DNA from: Calocera cornea HHB12733
Taxonomy: Eukaryota; Basidiomycota; Dacrymycetes; Dacrymycetales; Dacrymycetaceae
Reading direction: 5' to 3'
NCBI GenBank assembly: GCA_001632435.1
Contig: KV423963.1
Location: 119,722 to 183,721, forward strand
Length of the DNA: 64,000 nt
Shown here piece by piece: positions 10,367-20,961 of this stretch. The position numbers were made by a program, and so were the translations under genes. Under the pieces are notes generated by a model that did not search any database, was not told the origin of the DNA, and saw only the letters and a list, made by a program, of their open reading frames with translations. Positions within the stretch are counted from its first letter, which is position 1, and each line of letters starts with the position of its first letter.

Positions 10367-11617
10367 ATGGCGACTGCCCACTCGCCCTCGGCCGCCAGCA
10401 CCCGCACGGGCGTCGTCCCCCGCCTTCCGCACGAGCTGTACGAAGCGATCATCGCTTTCGTGCCCTCGCGCGCCGACCTGCTCCAACTCTGCCTTGTCAA
10501 CTCCCTCCTGCATGACATCGCCGTGCGCTATCTGTACTGCCATCTGCGGCTGAAGGACTTCAAGCGGGCCATCGGCGCGTGCCGCCTCATCCTCAAGAAG
10601 CCCGAAGTCGCCGGGTACATCACCCAGCTCGAAGCGGACTTTGGCGAGGTGCCAGACTGGATCGTACACCAGTGGCCGAAGCCCAAGATATTCCTCCACA
10701 CATTCGCCCCTGCGTACTGCAGGGTCATGTTCCGTGCGTTCAGGCTCATGGGCAACCTCCAGCACCTCACGTTCAAGAATACGAGCCCGCTCGGGCGGCT
10801 GCCGGCAAAGAACCTCGCCCTCTCCGGCATCGCTGTGCGTTCGCTCAACCTCCCTACATCGGTCTTCGAGCATGTGATTCTGCAGAGCCAGCCGCTCCTC
10901 GAGGACCTGGAGATCCACGATGGACCAAGCTTCTCCATTCCCGCCCTGCAGAAGTCCGCCATCCCAACCCTGCGCCGGCTCGCCGCGTTCCACGAGGACG
11001 CAAAGTACCTTATCCCCGGACGGCCGGTCATCCAGTTCCGCCCGCTCGATACGCTGCTCGAGGAGCATGTGCCGGGGTGCCTCAAGATCCTCTCGCAATC
11101 GACGGGGCCGCTCAGACATCTGAAGCTCTTGATGATGCGCATTGATGGCTTGTTCTTCGTCCGTGCTAGCGCGGCCATCCCGGATTTGGTCGACCTCATC
11201 ATCCATAGTATGGAGAACGTAGAGTACACCGTACGCTCTCCACTGCCTCTCTTAGCTTCCAACTGACGAGAAACGCAGGTATCCCAAGAGCTGCACATGC
11301 CCGACGTACTCAACGCCTTCCAATCCTTCCGCGCTCTCGAGAACCTCGAGCTCCACTCATATTATGACCGCCCAGCGGCGCACTACTTTCCTCCCATCGG
11401 CCCGCTGGGGCGCGCCTGCCCCACCCTCCGAACATTCACGATCATCGACGAGCTGCGGGGGGACTCGGAGAGGAAGCGGATGCCTGCGAACCAGATGTGG
11501 CGGGATGGGAGGGCGCTAACCGAGGGGGATATGGAGTGGTGGCCCAGGGTCGGGTTCGCCAGGACCCCGCCGCCTAGGCCGGGGGCGCAGGTCGCGCTTG
11601 TGGAGTGGACGGAGTAG
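10367..11617 (+). CDS. F-box-like protein with leucine-rich-type C-terminus
   Basis: 400 aa from two exons, 10367-11230 and 11279-11617 (phase 0 junction, 48-nt intron). The N-terminus PRLPHELYEAIIAFVP...LLQLCLVNSLLHDIAVRYLY, residues about 20-62, has the pattern of a degenerate F-box. The rest contains loosely repeated LxxLxLxN-like segments (LTFKNTSPLGRLP, IAVRSLNLPT, LEDLEIHDGPSF, LRHLKLLMMRIDG, LENLELHSYYD). This agrees with the many basidiomycete F-box/LRR-like proteins that may serve as SCF ubiquitin-ligase adaptors; the substrate is unknown. I chose the ATG at 10367 because the upstream part of the frame lacks similarity and the F-box begins about 20 residues after this Met. Confidence 0.75.
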
Positions 11618-12236
11618 GAGAGCAGCTCTTGTTGTAGAGTGGGCAGTATAGGTTGATGATGGCATGTATACATATAAGTTATCTTGGAAGGACCTTTACG
11701 GGCTGTCTTTCGTTCATGCGCCATGAGGCGCTACGACCACGGTTCTGGGGCAGCATCCGCGTATCTTCGTCAGGTCCATATGTGCCGGCTACAGGCACCG
11801 GTCGGACGATTGCACCGGCGTGGGCTCGCTCACCGTCGAACAAGACCACGTAGCATAGAGCAACAGCATGACACGAAACAGTAATACGTCGTAATGTAAG
11901 GATGACAAGTGCCGCCGAACTGAACGGGTAATTCTTGTGCATGGTGATGGTACCTCTTGAGGAAATCGAGTCACGCGCAGTCGGCCGGCTTATCATCTGC
12001 TCCACATTTAGGAAGCCGGGTCGCGTCTGCGCATGACGAGCTGGGGGGAGGAGCGCGTAGACGGCTCCACTGGCGGGTTAAGTTTAGCTCAACTGCTTCA
12101 TGTAGGGAGTATGGATGGCATAGAACAACGATGGCATTTTCTTCATGAGGACTACGGGGAAGTGGCTACTTGATATGATGAGACAGCGGTTGAATCGCTT
12201 TCGTCGGGTCCAACCTTACTGGGCTCTCGTTTGAAA
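11618..12236. other. Intergenic, 3' flanks
   Basis: Convergent 3' flanks of the F-box-like gene and the first lectin gene. No supportable gene or repeat seen. Confidence 0.5.
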
Positions 12237-12896
12237 CTAGGCGCCGACCACCTGGCTCGTGGGGAACATCAGCGTAAGAGCGTTAGTGGGATCGGAGCTC
12301 TCGGTGAGCAGCTTCCCGGAGAAACACTTGATCTCCCCAGCGATGTTGAAGATAGGGCTCTCGGTGTAGGAGGAGGACGGTCCGCCTGCGCCGTACGGGC
12401 CCGCCTCGCGCACCTTGCCGGTCGCGTGGTTGAGGATGATGAAGCTGACAGAGCACAGGTATGGGTCATTGCTGTAGTAGCCAACCATGCCGAGGCGTCC
12501 CGTGACACCGATCAGAACCTCCGAGGCTGCAGTCGCGCATTAGCGCTGCAGGTCTACCTGAGCAGGACGAAGTTGGTACGCACAGTCGAAGTCGATCGTC
12601 ACGTTTGGCGTGCCACTGCCGAGGTGATTCCCGACTTTAGTAGAGCCGTCGGCCATGTTGTATGTGACCTTCATGCCTTCACGGGCCAGTTAGAAACAGG
12701 GGCCGGACGCAGAAGTATAGTCCAATACATACAGTCGACCAGCCACCCCTGGCTCAAGGCGATTTGCTTGATGGACTTGATATTACCCACTGCACGTTGT
12801 TCAGCAATTGCGGCTAGAGCGGGTGCAGACGTGCTACATACAGGAGGAGTCATCGAAGGAGCTGCCGGTATTGATGCCAAATGCCTGCGTGGACAT
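12237..12896 (-). CDS. Jacalin-like lectin A
   Basis: 164 aa from four exons: 12896-12842, 12789-12733, 12676-12584 and 12526-12237. Exons 2 and 3 (57 and 93 nt) have exactly the lengths seen in copies B and C. The jacalin-type beta-prism pattern is visible: FGINTGSSFDD at the N-terminus, IKSIKQIALSQGWLVD then VTYNMADGSTK, the repeat-like SSEVLIGVTGRLG, YLCSVSFIILNHATGKVREA and the last strand ALTLMF. In jacalins these correspond to G-xx-FDD, I-xx-I-x-V-xx-G-xxx-D-x-I-x-V-x-Y and G-x-I-xx-F-x-G. The classical GXXXD sugar-site signature is not evident. It is shorter than B and C because its C-terminal extension is missing. Carbohydrate binding, often for defence in fungi, is inferred from the fold only. 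Confidence 0.68.
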
Positions 12897-14119
12897 GGTT
12901 TGTGAGGTAGTAAGTGAAGGAGACGAATGTGCGAGTGGTAGTCGGGTTGAGCTTGGTGCTCTGCGAAGGGAGACCGTTCGCTTGAGTTATATACCAGCAG
13001 GCGTTCTGACTGCCTCACCTCAGCGTGGAAGAGATCGTCATGGATAGGACAAACACAGAGCGAACAACGTCGTCTCTGGGGCCAAGCTTTCCACAAAGTA
13101 CATCATCGTATTTGAGAACCCTCATTGGGGAAATGTTAAGAGACTCGTGACAGCGAGCATCCCAGGCATGAACGAACCAAGAGGCTGTGATTGCCTGTAC
13201 AGAGAAACCGAGCAGAGTCAAATTCTTCCCAGTACAATGTCAGATACAAATGCAGACAATGCTCCACAATCACCAGCGCATAGTTTCAAGATATCAGCTT
13301 CGTAAGGGAAAGAACCAGTATTGCCATCACACGTGTGCAGACAGTGTAGTCACTTGTCGTCGCCAGAGAGTGCATAACTACCCAGAACGCAGGATGGGTG
13401 AAGTACAAATAGGCAGTCGTGCACTTTCGACAAGTCACCGGCCCAATTCGCCGACATCAAGTGACCTGAAGCACGTAACCAAATCGTGCGCTCCGCACGA
13501 ATCGGCACCGGCCAAATTTTGGCCCGAGTATGGGACCCTGCCGAGTCCGAATAGCATCGGCACATATGGAGTCCAGAGTCTGGGTGTAGCTTACCCGCTC
13601 TTTGTGAAGTCACGGCACCCGCTGATACGGGACTTTCTGCTAAAGGCCTGCGGTCGTCGCAGCCCGAGAGGCAATGTATAGTCACCAGGCCGCGCTGGCA
13701 CGGCCGCACGTTCAACTTGCCAATTGTGGGTCCATTCTGGGGCAGACACGCCATTCCTGGGCAGTTAGAATGCACACCCTGTGTTTATACGGGAGCAGAA
13801 GAACATGTATTTCTTTCCATGTTGGAGGAATACTGTTGGTATAATGTATGCATGGCGGCACACGTTGTGGAGCGTCGCCATTAGGCAAGTACAGGCATGA
13901 CACTTTCTTTAGGATTGCTTGGCGATGCCCCACGGTACGGTCGAAGAACTACGAGATCGTCCACAATTCTTGGAAATCCACGGGGGATCAGCAAATATCA
14001 CGTGGCATAGAAAGCAATGACATTCTTTATTCAAGGGTTGACACACAGGAAGCATGAGGAGGATGGAAAAGCAGTCGGTTGGCAGCTTCGCCCTTCGCTG
14101 CTTGATACCGCGCCAGCCT
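12897..14119. other. Intergenic between lectins A and B
   Basis: Beyond the lectin A promoter I see no supported gene. Short open frames on both strands lack recognisable domains. Confidence 0.5.
12986..12993 (-). promoter_or_regulatory. TATA element of lectin A
   Basis: GGTATATAAC on the minus strand, 90-97 nt upstream of the lectin A start codon. A corresponding element is seen in all four lectin copies. Confidence 0.5.
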
Positions 14120-14819
14120 CTATGCAGGGGTAGGAAGAATGGGGCCGCCAGGGTTGGTGTAAGGCGTAATGCTTAGCACCTGGCTGTAGGGGAACACGAG
14201 GGTAAGTGCGTTGTTAGGGTCCGTCTTCTCCGTGAGCTCCTGGCCGGAGAACGACTTGATCTCGCCGACAATAGTGAAGACGGTGCTGTGATAAGCAGTG
14301 ACTGGGCCGGCAACACCATAGGGACCTTCAACTCGAACCTTGCCCGAGGCCTTGTCAAGGATAGTGAAGGAAAGAGACGAGAGGTAGTTGGCGTTGTCGT
14401 AGTAGCCGGAGACCCCGACCTTTCCGGTGACGCCAACCAGAACCTCCGAGGCTACATGGAGTCAGATATGGGAACACAGTACCCAAACGTGGGACGCACA
14501 GTTGAAGTCGATGGTGACGTTCGCGGTAGCACTCCCAAGGTGATTCGCAGTCTTAGTCGAGCCATTGGCGAGTACATAAGTAATCTCAATGCCTGACAGC
14601 CAGTTAGATCGATGCACGTGAGCGAAGACTGATCACAGCACACCATCAACGAGCCAGCCCTCGTAGAGCTTGATTTGGCTGATGGACTTGATGTCGCCCA
14701 CTGCACAGGGATTAGTCCTTGAAGCTCAATAAGATGTATGCAAGCGACCTACGGGTGCTGTCGTCGAACTCCGGGCCCTTGCCAATACCAAAGGCTTCCC
14801 TTGGGCTAATGATAGACAT
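14120..14819 (-). CDS. Jacalin-like lectin B
   Basis: 182 aa from four exons: 14819-14753 (67 nt), 14700-14644 (57), 14592-14500 (93) and 14451-14120 (332). The protein begins MSIISPREAFGIGKGPEFDD, continues with IKSIKQIKLYEGWLVDG then IEITYVL, and has GSTKTANHLG, SSEVLVGVTGKVG, YLSSLSFTILDKASGKVRVE, GPYGVAGPVTAYHSTVF, GEIKSFSGQELTEK and ALTLVF. This is the strand order of a single jacalin-like domain, with a short Pro-rich end (GGPILPTPA). There is no signal peptide, so a cytosolic location is likely, as for many fungal defence lectins (inference). It is very similar to copy C in sequence, exon lengths and TATA distance, indicating a recent tandem duplication. Confidence 0.7.
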
Positions 14820-14901
14820 GGCTTGATTGTACGGCTAACGGGATGGTATGGATGGGTGAAGTGCGAGGAGGATGGGTTGAAAAGGCGAGCAAACGCTGGT
14901 C

Positions 14902-14907
14902 TTTATA
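14902..14907 (-). promoter_or_regulatory. TATA box of lectin B
   Basis: TATAAA on the minus strand, 83-88 nt upstream of the lectin B ATG, the same offset as in lectin C. Confidence 0.6.
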
Positions 14908-15507
14908 GCCCAGGAGGTCGACTGACCTGCTCCATCCATCTACACATCGTGGAGTGAGTACCATGAGAGAGGCTCATCACCAAATGAACGCCATTGTGTC
15001 CGGCGCTAAGCGTTCCAGAGACAGTCACGAAGTGATGTTAATCAACCCTCGCCGACCCATTGAAGCAGATGATGATGAGCGCCCGAGGTCTGACTGGACC
15101 GGAGATTCCGAACTGCGCCACCTCCGACGTTACACAGGAACGAATCTGCGCCAATGAGAAGGACGAAGCAGTGCAGACCATGTCCGCCGATGTTGATGGC
15201 TTGAGCATACCAAGCGAGCAACTGCCATAGTAAAGTGAAGCTATGCAAGGGTTGACCGTATATTGGTTCAAATGCACACCTCAAAGCGAGCCCCACAACG
15301 CATCATCCTGAATATCAAATAAAAGAGGATGTGACTGAAAGCAGAGTGACCAGGAGTGCCCATACTGGGAACACGGGCCCGAAGCACAATCCGACAGATA
15401 AGTCCAACGATGGCGTGGCTGTTTAGATGGCCGCAAGGCCAAATCCGCATGAAGAGAACAACGGGAAAGTCTACGAAATTCTGGTGCGAGATTGCGCAAG
15501 ATCCTAC

Positions 15508-15803
15508 TGTGGAGCATCAGTAGCAACAAACGCCCATTGAAGGACGAGTGACGAGCAAGTAATGAACTGTCCCGAAGGCCTCGAGCTCCGACGATCCTGG
15601 AGGACGACGCTCCTCCAGCGCAAGCAGAAGCTGTGTGTACAAGATCCGCGGCGCAACATGTGCCGAAATAGATGGTGTCGGTGAAGAGGTCTCTCCCTGC
15701 CCGGTTCACCGCATATGGACATCGAAGCGGAGAACGTCTGAGCAGTGCAACAGCCCCAGGTCACAGCTGCCAGCATTGCAATCACGCCCGGGATCAATTT
15801 CCT
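15508..15803 (-). pseudogene. Degenerate duplicated segment 1 upstream of lectin B
   Basis: This stretch is similar to 17558-17868 in the same orientation. The two share an almost identical block of about 24 nt (15779-15802 versus 17843-17866, reading GGAAATTGATCCCGGGCG on the minus strand), and an alignable tail containing ACAAACGCCC at about 15526 and 17574, with diverged sequence between. No intact common reading frame remains. I read it as a relic of an unidentified gene or promoter segment carried along when the lectin unit duplicated, lying about 0.7-1.0 kb upstream of lectin B. Confidence 0.45.
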
Positions 15804-16025
15804 GAGAAGTACACGGTTGAGAACAGCGCAGTCTTTCCACTCCGGATTCACCAGGCTATCTGTTGCCCTGGACTTTCAAGTCATTCCAAGGCGAAAAGTT
15901 CGTACAGACGGTACGGCATAGAGTACGATGATATTCTGCAACTTTTCGCGTACATTCATTCATTCACGAAGATGAAAGAGCGCCCAGTTATTGGAATCGC
16001 CCCGCCTTTGTTATGCCACCATCCC

Positions 16026-16731
16026 CTACTCAAAGGGGTGAGGAAGGGTTGGCCCGATAGGCTCGATATGGGGACCAAAGTTGAGCACTTGGCTCCTGGG
16101 GAATACGAGGGTGAGAGCATTGATAGGCTCGTCCTTCTCAGTAAGCTCCAAACCGGAGAACGACTTGATCTCGCCCACGACAGCGAAGACGGCACCGTGA
16201 TAGGCCGTGGCCGGTCCGGCCACGCCATAGGGACCTTCCACACGGACCTTTCCGGTGGCGTGGTCAAATATGGTGAAGCTGAGGGAATTGAGGTACGGCT
16301 TTTCGTGGTAATATCCGTTTAACCCCGTTCGTCCGCTGACGCCCACCAGCACGTCGGACGCTGAATCGGAATGTCAGACACCCAACACGATGAGTCTCGT
16401 TAAAACGACGAACACTTGAAGTCGATAGTGACGTTGGCCTTGGCAGTTCCGAGGTGGTTCGCCGTTTTAGTCGAACCGTTCTGGAGGTGGTAGGTGATCG
16501 ATATACCTGAGAAGGGATCAGACAATGGACAGGCCATGTAGAATGACAATGGTTTACCATCGACCAGCCAGCCCTCGTAGAGGTGGATGGACTTAATAGA
16601 CTTGATGTCGCCCACTACATCCGTTTGAGTTCTCAGAGCAAAATCACATAGAATATATACATACAGGAAGCGTCGTGGAATACTTTGCCCTTGTCAATGC
16701 CGAAGGCTTCGGTGGGAAGTACGATAGACAT
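16026..16731 (-). CDS. Jacalin-like lectin C
   Basis: 183 aa from four exons: 16731-16665 (67 nt), 16614-16558 (57), 16506-16414 (93) and 16360-16026 (335). It starts MSIVLPTEAFGIDKGKVFHD and then shows IKSIKSIHLYEGWLVDG, ISITYHLQNGSTKTANHLG, SSDVLVGVSGRTGLNGYY, YLNSLSFTIFDHATGKVRVE, GPYGVAGPATAYHGAVF, GEIKSFSGLELTEKDEP and ALTLVFP, matching a jacalin-related beta-prism domain. The end GPHIEPIGPTLPHPFE replaces the shorter tail of copy B. The third donor must be GTTCGT to keep the reading frame, a weaker consensus than the GTGCGT used in A and B. Intact; a sugar-binding function is inferred only from the fold. Confidence 0.7.
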
Positions 16732-16813
16732 GTCTTTCTTGCTGTGGTAAATCGGTATTCAGAAGCGGGTTCTAGGGAGTCGGATGAGTAGACGAGGTAG
16801 AATAATGGTGGTA

Positions 16814-16819
16814 TTTATA
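16814..16819 (-). promoter_or_regulatory. TATA box of lectin C
   Basis: TATAAA (within GTATAAATACC) on the minus strand, 83-88 nt upstream of the lectin C start codon. Confidence 0.6.
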
Positions 16820-17557
16820 CCCAGAGGAGTTGGTCGGACACCGACATCCATCAGACTTGGCAGGTCACGGCAGGTCAGCTGGAGATGCTGTACGTTGAGA
16901 AAGCGCCGGTATGTCCGGTGCCAAGCGGCTGGGCAAGTTGAGGGCAGCGATGTTGCAGGAACCCTGTCCACTGCAGAGTAGCGATTGATGATGAGCGACC
17001 GAGAATGACTGGATGACAGCTGCGATGAAGTCGGAACTGTCAGAATACCTGATGGTCGAGACACATCAAACAAGATCCAGTGCAGAGGAGGGAAGACAGC
17101 ACGCACCATATTGCACAATCTAATGCACAGGACACCGTGGTCATGAGGTCAGGTCCTCACTCGGTAAACCTCAAATGTGCCTGGATGGGCGGACTGGCAC
17201 GAAGAACCCAGTGTATTGAACGATCATCTGCGTCGTTTTGACCCGGTTAGTGCCGCCGATTTCGCCGACGTCACGGGCTAGAGTTGAAGTTGTAACAGGC
17301 TTGGTTCGGTTTGCAAGATCTGGAGGTGCAGAAAAGAAAGAGACCTCGTGGCGCATTTTGCCCCATGAGTGTGGTAGAGTTTAGCTCTTGGGCGTCGCAG
17401 GGTTTCAAGCATCTTTGACCCCGATCAGGAAAGCCAATGCTTTGTGACGTGCGACTCCGGGACCCGTTATCTTCCTCCAGCGATGCGAAGAACAAGGGTG
17501 CATGACGAGAACGACCAACTCATCATTCAAAGATCAAGGAAAGCTCGAGGGAACCTT

Positions 17558-17868
17558 GTGCGGAGCATCAGTATACAAACGCCCGCTGCGTGACGTGCGA
17601 TTCGCAAGTGATGGCCAAGAGCAACTCACGTCCGCAAATCCTGGAGTTTCCCTCTCGAGCATGAACCAGACATCAGCGTGCGAGGTGTCCGCGGCGCCAT
17701 CGACAGAGCAGCGTAAAATACGTAGGGTTTGGGGAAAGAACCTTCGGTGACCGAATCTCTACGGACGTTGGTATCAACGCCGAAGCAAGAAGGGCCGAGC
17801 AGTGCTCAGGCCGTTGTTCTGCCACTGCCAGGCAGTGGGTGACAATCACGCCCGGGATCAATTTCCCC
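17558..17868 (-). pseudogene. Degenerate duplicated segment 2 upstream of lectin C and LST8
   Basis: Partner of 15508-15803. It lies about 0.8-1.1 kb upstream of lectin C, mirroring the position of segment 1 relative to lectin B. Its right edge stops about 55 nt before the LST8 start codon, so it overlaps the LST8 promoter or 5' leader. The alternative is that the shared block is an LST8 upstream sequence copied leftward. No intact frame and no recognised product. Confidence 0.45.
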
Positions 17869-17922
17869 ATTTGGCCGTCTAAACGCGATCCCTGCCAGCA
17901 GCGCTATCCTCACGCTCCCACC

Positions 17923-19428
17923 ATGCCAATCGACTCGAAGATCCGGTCTCGCGCATCATATGTAGGCGGAAGCTCGCATCAGCATCAGTCGCAGAGTTAC
18001 CAACAAGATCTCTCGGTCATACTCGTTACCGGGAGTTATGATCATGAGATACGGTTCTGGGAGGCATGGAGTGGTATTTGCTCCAGGACAATACCTGGTG
18101 TCGGGGTACGCATGATTGGCGGGGTTGTAAGGATGCGTGCTGAACTTTGCGCAGCAAATAAACCGGTTATGCATATCACCAGAGTGCGTTCTTTGTCTGA
18201 TTTGACAAGCGGATGAAGCTGACACGTTCGTATAGCAAACGCTTCGTCGCTGCAGCGGTACACAAGAAGGTGCACATTTACGAGATTGGGAGCGCATCTA
18301 CGCAGCCCGTACGTCTATTCAGCCATTTGGCCGAGTATCCCTCTCACCTATCATGTAGTACATCACATTTGATGGGCATACGGATAACGTGACGTCACTC
18401 GCCTTTCAGGGAGAAGGGCACTGGCTCGTGACCGGAAGTGAGGACTCATCTATCCGGATATGGGATATGCGGTACGTTCCCCGTCAGTTCGTGCAACTTC
18501 CGTTGTTCTGATGCAATGGTGTGTAGATCAGCGCACACGCAAAGGAACTATGATAACGCAAGTCCCGGTATGCTCCTTCCGTTACCCCGTGTTCACCGAT
18601 ATTGATGCGACCGGCTATAGTGAACGACGTGAATATCCACCCAAATCAAGGCGAGCTCATCTCATGTGACCAAAGTGGGAGCATAAAGCAGTGGGATTTG
18701 GCCGAGAATGCATGTGTATACGAGCTGGTACGTCGGCCGGCTATAACGCTGCACGCGACTGCCGATGCTGACCCCGACGCAGGCACCAGCAGGACCGGTA
18801 CCGATCAGGTCGGTGAATTTCGCGTCGGATGGGACATGTTTAGTAGCGGGGAGCAATAAGGTGCGCAAAACTTGCTTGAATGAGTCTTCTTAGTCCATTT
18901 CCTAAGGTGCGAAACAGGGCCGTGTGTACGTGTGGAAGATCCGCGACGAGCGAGAACTAGGCGACCGCTATGTTGCGGTGAAGAAGTTCGATGCACACTC
19001 AAAATACTTGACAAAGTGCTTACTGTCGCCGGACGTGAAGTGCGCAATTCTACCTTTATCGTCGGGCAGCATGTTCTAACGCCCTTGAAACAGGTACTTG
19101 GCCACATGCTCAGCAGACACGACCGTGAAAATCTGGGATGTCGGCGAGAACTATGAGTTCAAGCATTCGAAGACGTTGACGGGCCATCAGAGATGGGTGT
19201 GGGACGCAGCCTTCAGTGCCGATTCGGCGTACTTGGTCACAGGTGCGAATTGCGGTCCATCACGTCCGATACCAGCTGCTGAAACGAGATGCAGCGTCCT
19301 CCGATCATGTCGCCAGGCTATGGGAGGTCGCCAGCGGGGAGACGGTGAGGCAGTACAACGGACACCACAAGGCGGTGGTGTGCTGCAGCTTGAACGACGT
19401 GAGCATTCCCCTGCCGCGGGGTCGTTGA
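17923..19428 (+). CDS. LST8: LST8, WD40 subunit of TOR complexes
   Basis: 342 aa assembled from ten exons: 17923-18105, 18155-18183, 18236-18308, 18359-18471, 18527-18567, 18621-18727, 18783-18860, 18918-19039, 19094-19242 and 19295-19428. All are GT-AG with consistent phases. The product is a seven-blade WD40 propeller: [30 protein letters not shown] then [32 protein letters not shown] with [35 protein letters not shown] with [29 protein letters not shown] with [30 protein letters not shown] and [15 protein letters not shown]. These blocks are highly conserved in LST8/GbetaL, which stabilises the TOR kinase domain in TORC1 and TORC2. The last intron-like GT after LND is not needed; the frame ends nine residues later. 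There is a 20-30-residue variable N-terminal extension rich in Ser/Gln. Confidence 0.93.
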
Positions 19429-20961
19429 CCTCTCGTCTCGATGTCTCCGGCACGAGTCGGGTTATCTGTATTCTGCACATGTATAATATCAAATTACAGC
19501 CTCTTTGCGCTTGGCGTCCGGCGAACTAGCGCCGCGGCCAAATAAACGTGAAAATAGCGACGCGCGGATTTGCTGAAGCAGCCAAGGGGCTTACGTTGCC
19601 ACCCCTTCGTTCGTCCGTCGGGCGCGTTCAACCGACTGTCCGATCTCTGTGCCGAGAAGATTCTATGGCGCGGCATGACTCAGATGGTGTGCCTGGGGCG
19701 GCAGAATCCAGCCTTTCCTAATACCTGCACGTTGCCACACACTCACTCCAGAGCGGCTTCCGCACTTGTTTCTCACAACTTCGCACTCAAAGCGGTATTG
19801 GCCCTGGTTTACCACATACCCATGCAAAAGGGGGCGACCCAATCGAAAACTTAATCTCGCGGCTTTCCCAAAGCGGCAAATGCATTAGCACGTGCTGGCA
19901 GCTGCTTTGCCCCACATCGGAGGCTTCGCAGGACCCTGACTCACTGCTGACCCTATTCAGTTCTGCCGGGCTAAAGGGAAGCCATACCCAGCCGATCTGG
20001 GAAGCCGAGACAGATTGGGCTCGTGTGGCGGTGCTGCGGTGCCCGGGGGCCTGGGGGTTGCCGGAGGTGCTCCTCCACCTGAAGAGGGCGCCGGAGGAGG
20101 CAACATGTTTGAAGGAGCGGGCGTGTGAGTGGCTGCTGCTACTTTCCGCTGGCCGCGGGAACGGACGCTGCAGGCGGCTGGCGACTGGAGGTTGTTCGGA
20201 GGATTCGGACTTGCAACCTTTGGCCCTCCGCCGCAGGGGCCCACGCTGGAGGTTGCGAGCAATGTGCGCGGCGGGGGCGGGTTATATAGAAACGGGATCG
20301 GGGGCAATGGACGAGGAAGGGTTGTTACTCCCTTGGGATACTGGTTGTGCAGTGTCCTCCACCTTAGCCCGGAGGTAAGAGATGGCAATATGTGTGACAG
20401 GCGAATAGACGTGCGCGATGTGGAGAAGGCTCATTCAAGGATGTGGAGAGCCGGACTCGAGTCAGGGCAGGCTGCAGGATCCTCTATTCGAGGAGGGAGT
20501 GGAACGCGGGAGAGCTCGGGTCCCCAAAAGGGATGAGCCGGGAAGGGGAGGGGTACGCGCGGGGTCCTGGCTCGCTGACGCCGCAGAAGGTGAAGATGGA
20601 GGAAGATTTGTTCGCCAGGGTGGTGGGTCGGCCAATCAGAGGCTGAGTAGATAAACGCGGCATAAGGGCGAGCTGGGACCGCCCGCTCCAACCCAAGCTG
20701 GGCCTGCACACTCCCCGCGCTCGTCATCCTCGAACCCTTCCTCCTCACCGCCTGACGTCCACCGGGCTGCTCTCCACTTGCACAGTCCTCGCTCATTTAC
20801 AGCCTCTCTTATCTTGTTCACACCTTGGGATCTCCCTTCTTGTTCAGAGAAGCCAGTCGGACCACACCAGTTCTAGTAACGACCACAGCGCGACCAGCCC
20901 CGTCAACTCACCCACACTCAGCTGCAAGCCGTAAAATTTGCTCACCGACTCACATCACACT
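19429..20961. other. Long intergenic region before GLT1
   Basis: 1.5 kb with no gene I can support. A minus-strand Pro-rich open frame (19957-20388) and overlapping plus-strand frames lack domains and look compositional. The last 300 nt are pyrimidine-rich, consistent with the GLT1 promoter and 5' leader. Confidence 0.5.

Noticed and set aside
12231..12905. 224-codon plus-strand frame over lectin A
   Set aside because: Antisense shadow; the minus strand gives a spliced protein with paralogues sharing exon lengths.
17923..18235. LST8 as a pseudogene because of early stop-containing frames
   Set aside because: Correct placement of short introns at 18106-18154 and 18184-18235 restores a continuous WD40 protein.
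19957..20388. Pro-rich 143-codon minus-strand frame
   Set aside because: Low-complexity, overlapping frames on the other strand are equally open, and no domain or splice partner was found.
20938..20961. Upstream in-frame TTG as a GLT1 start
   Set aside because: Nuclear fungal genes start at ATG; the first ATG is 20962.
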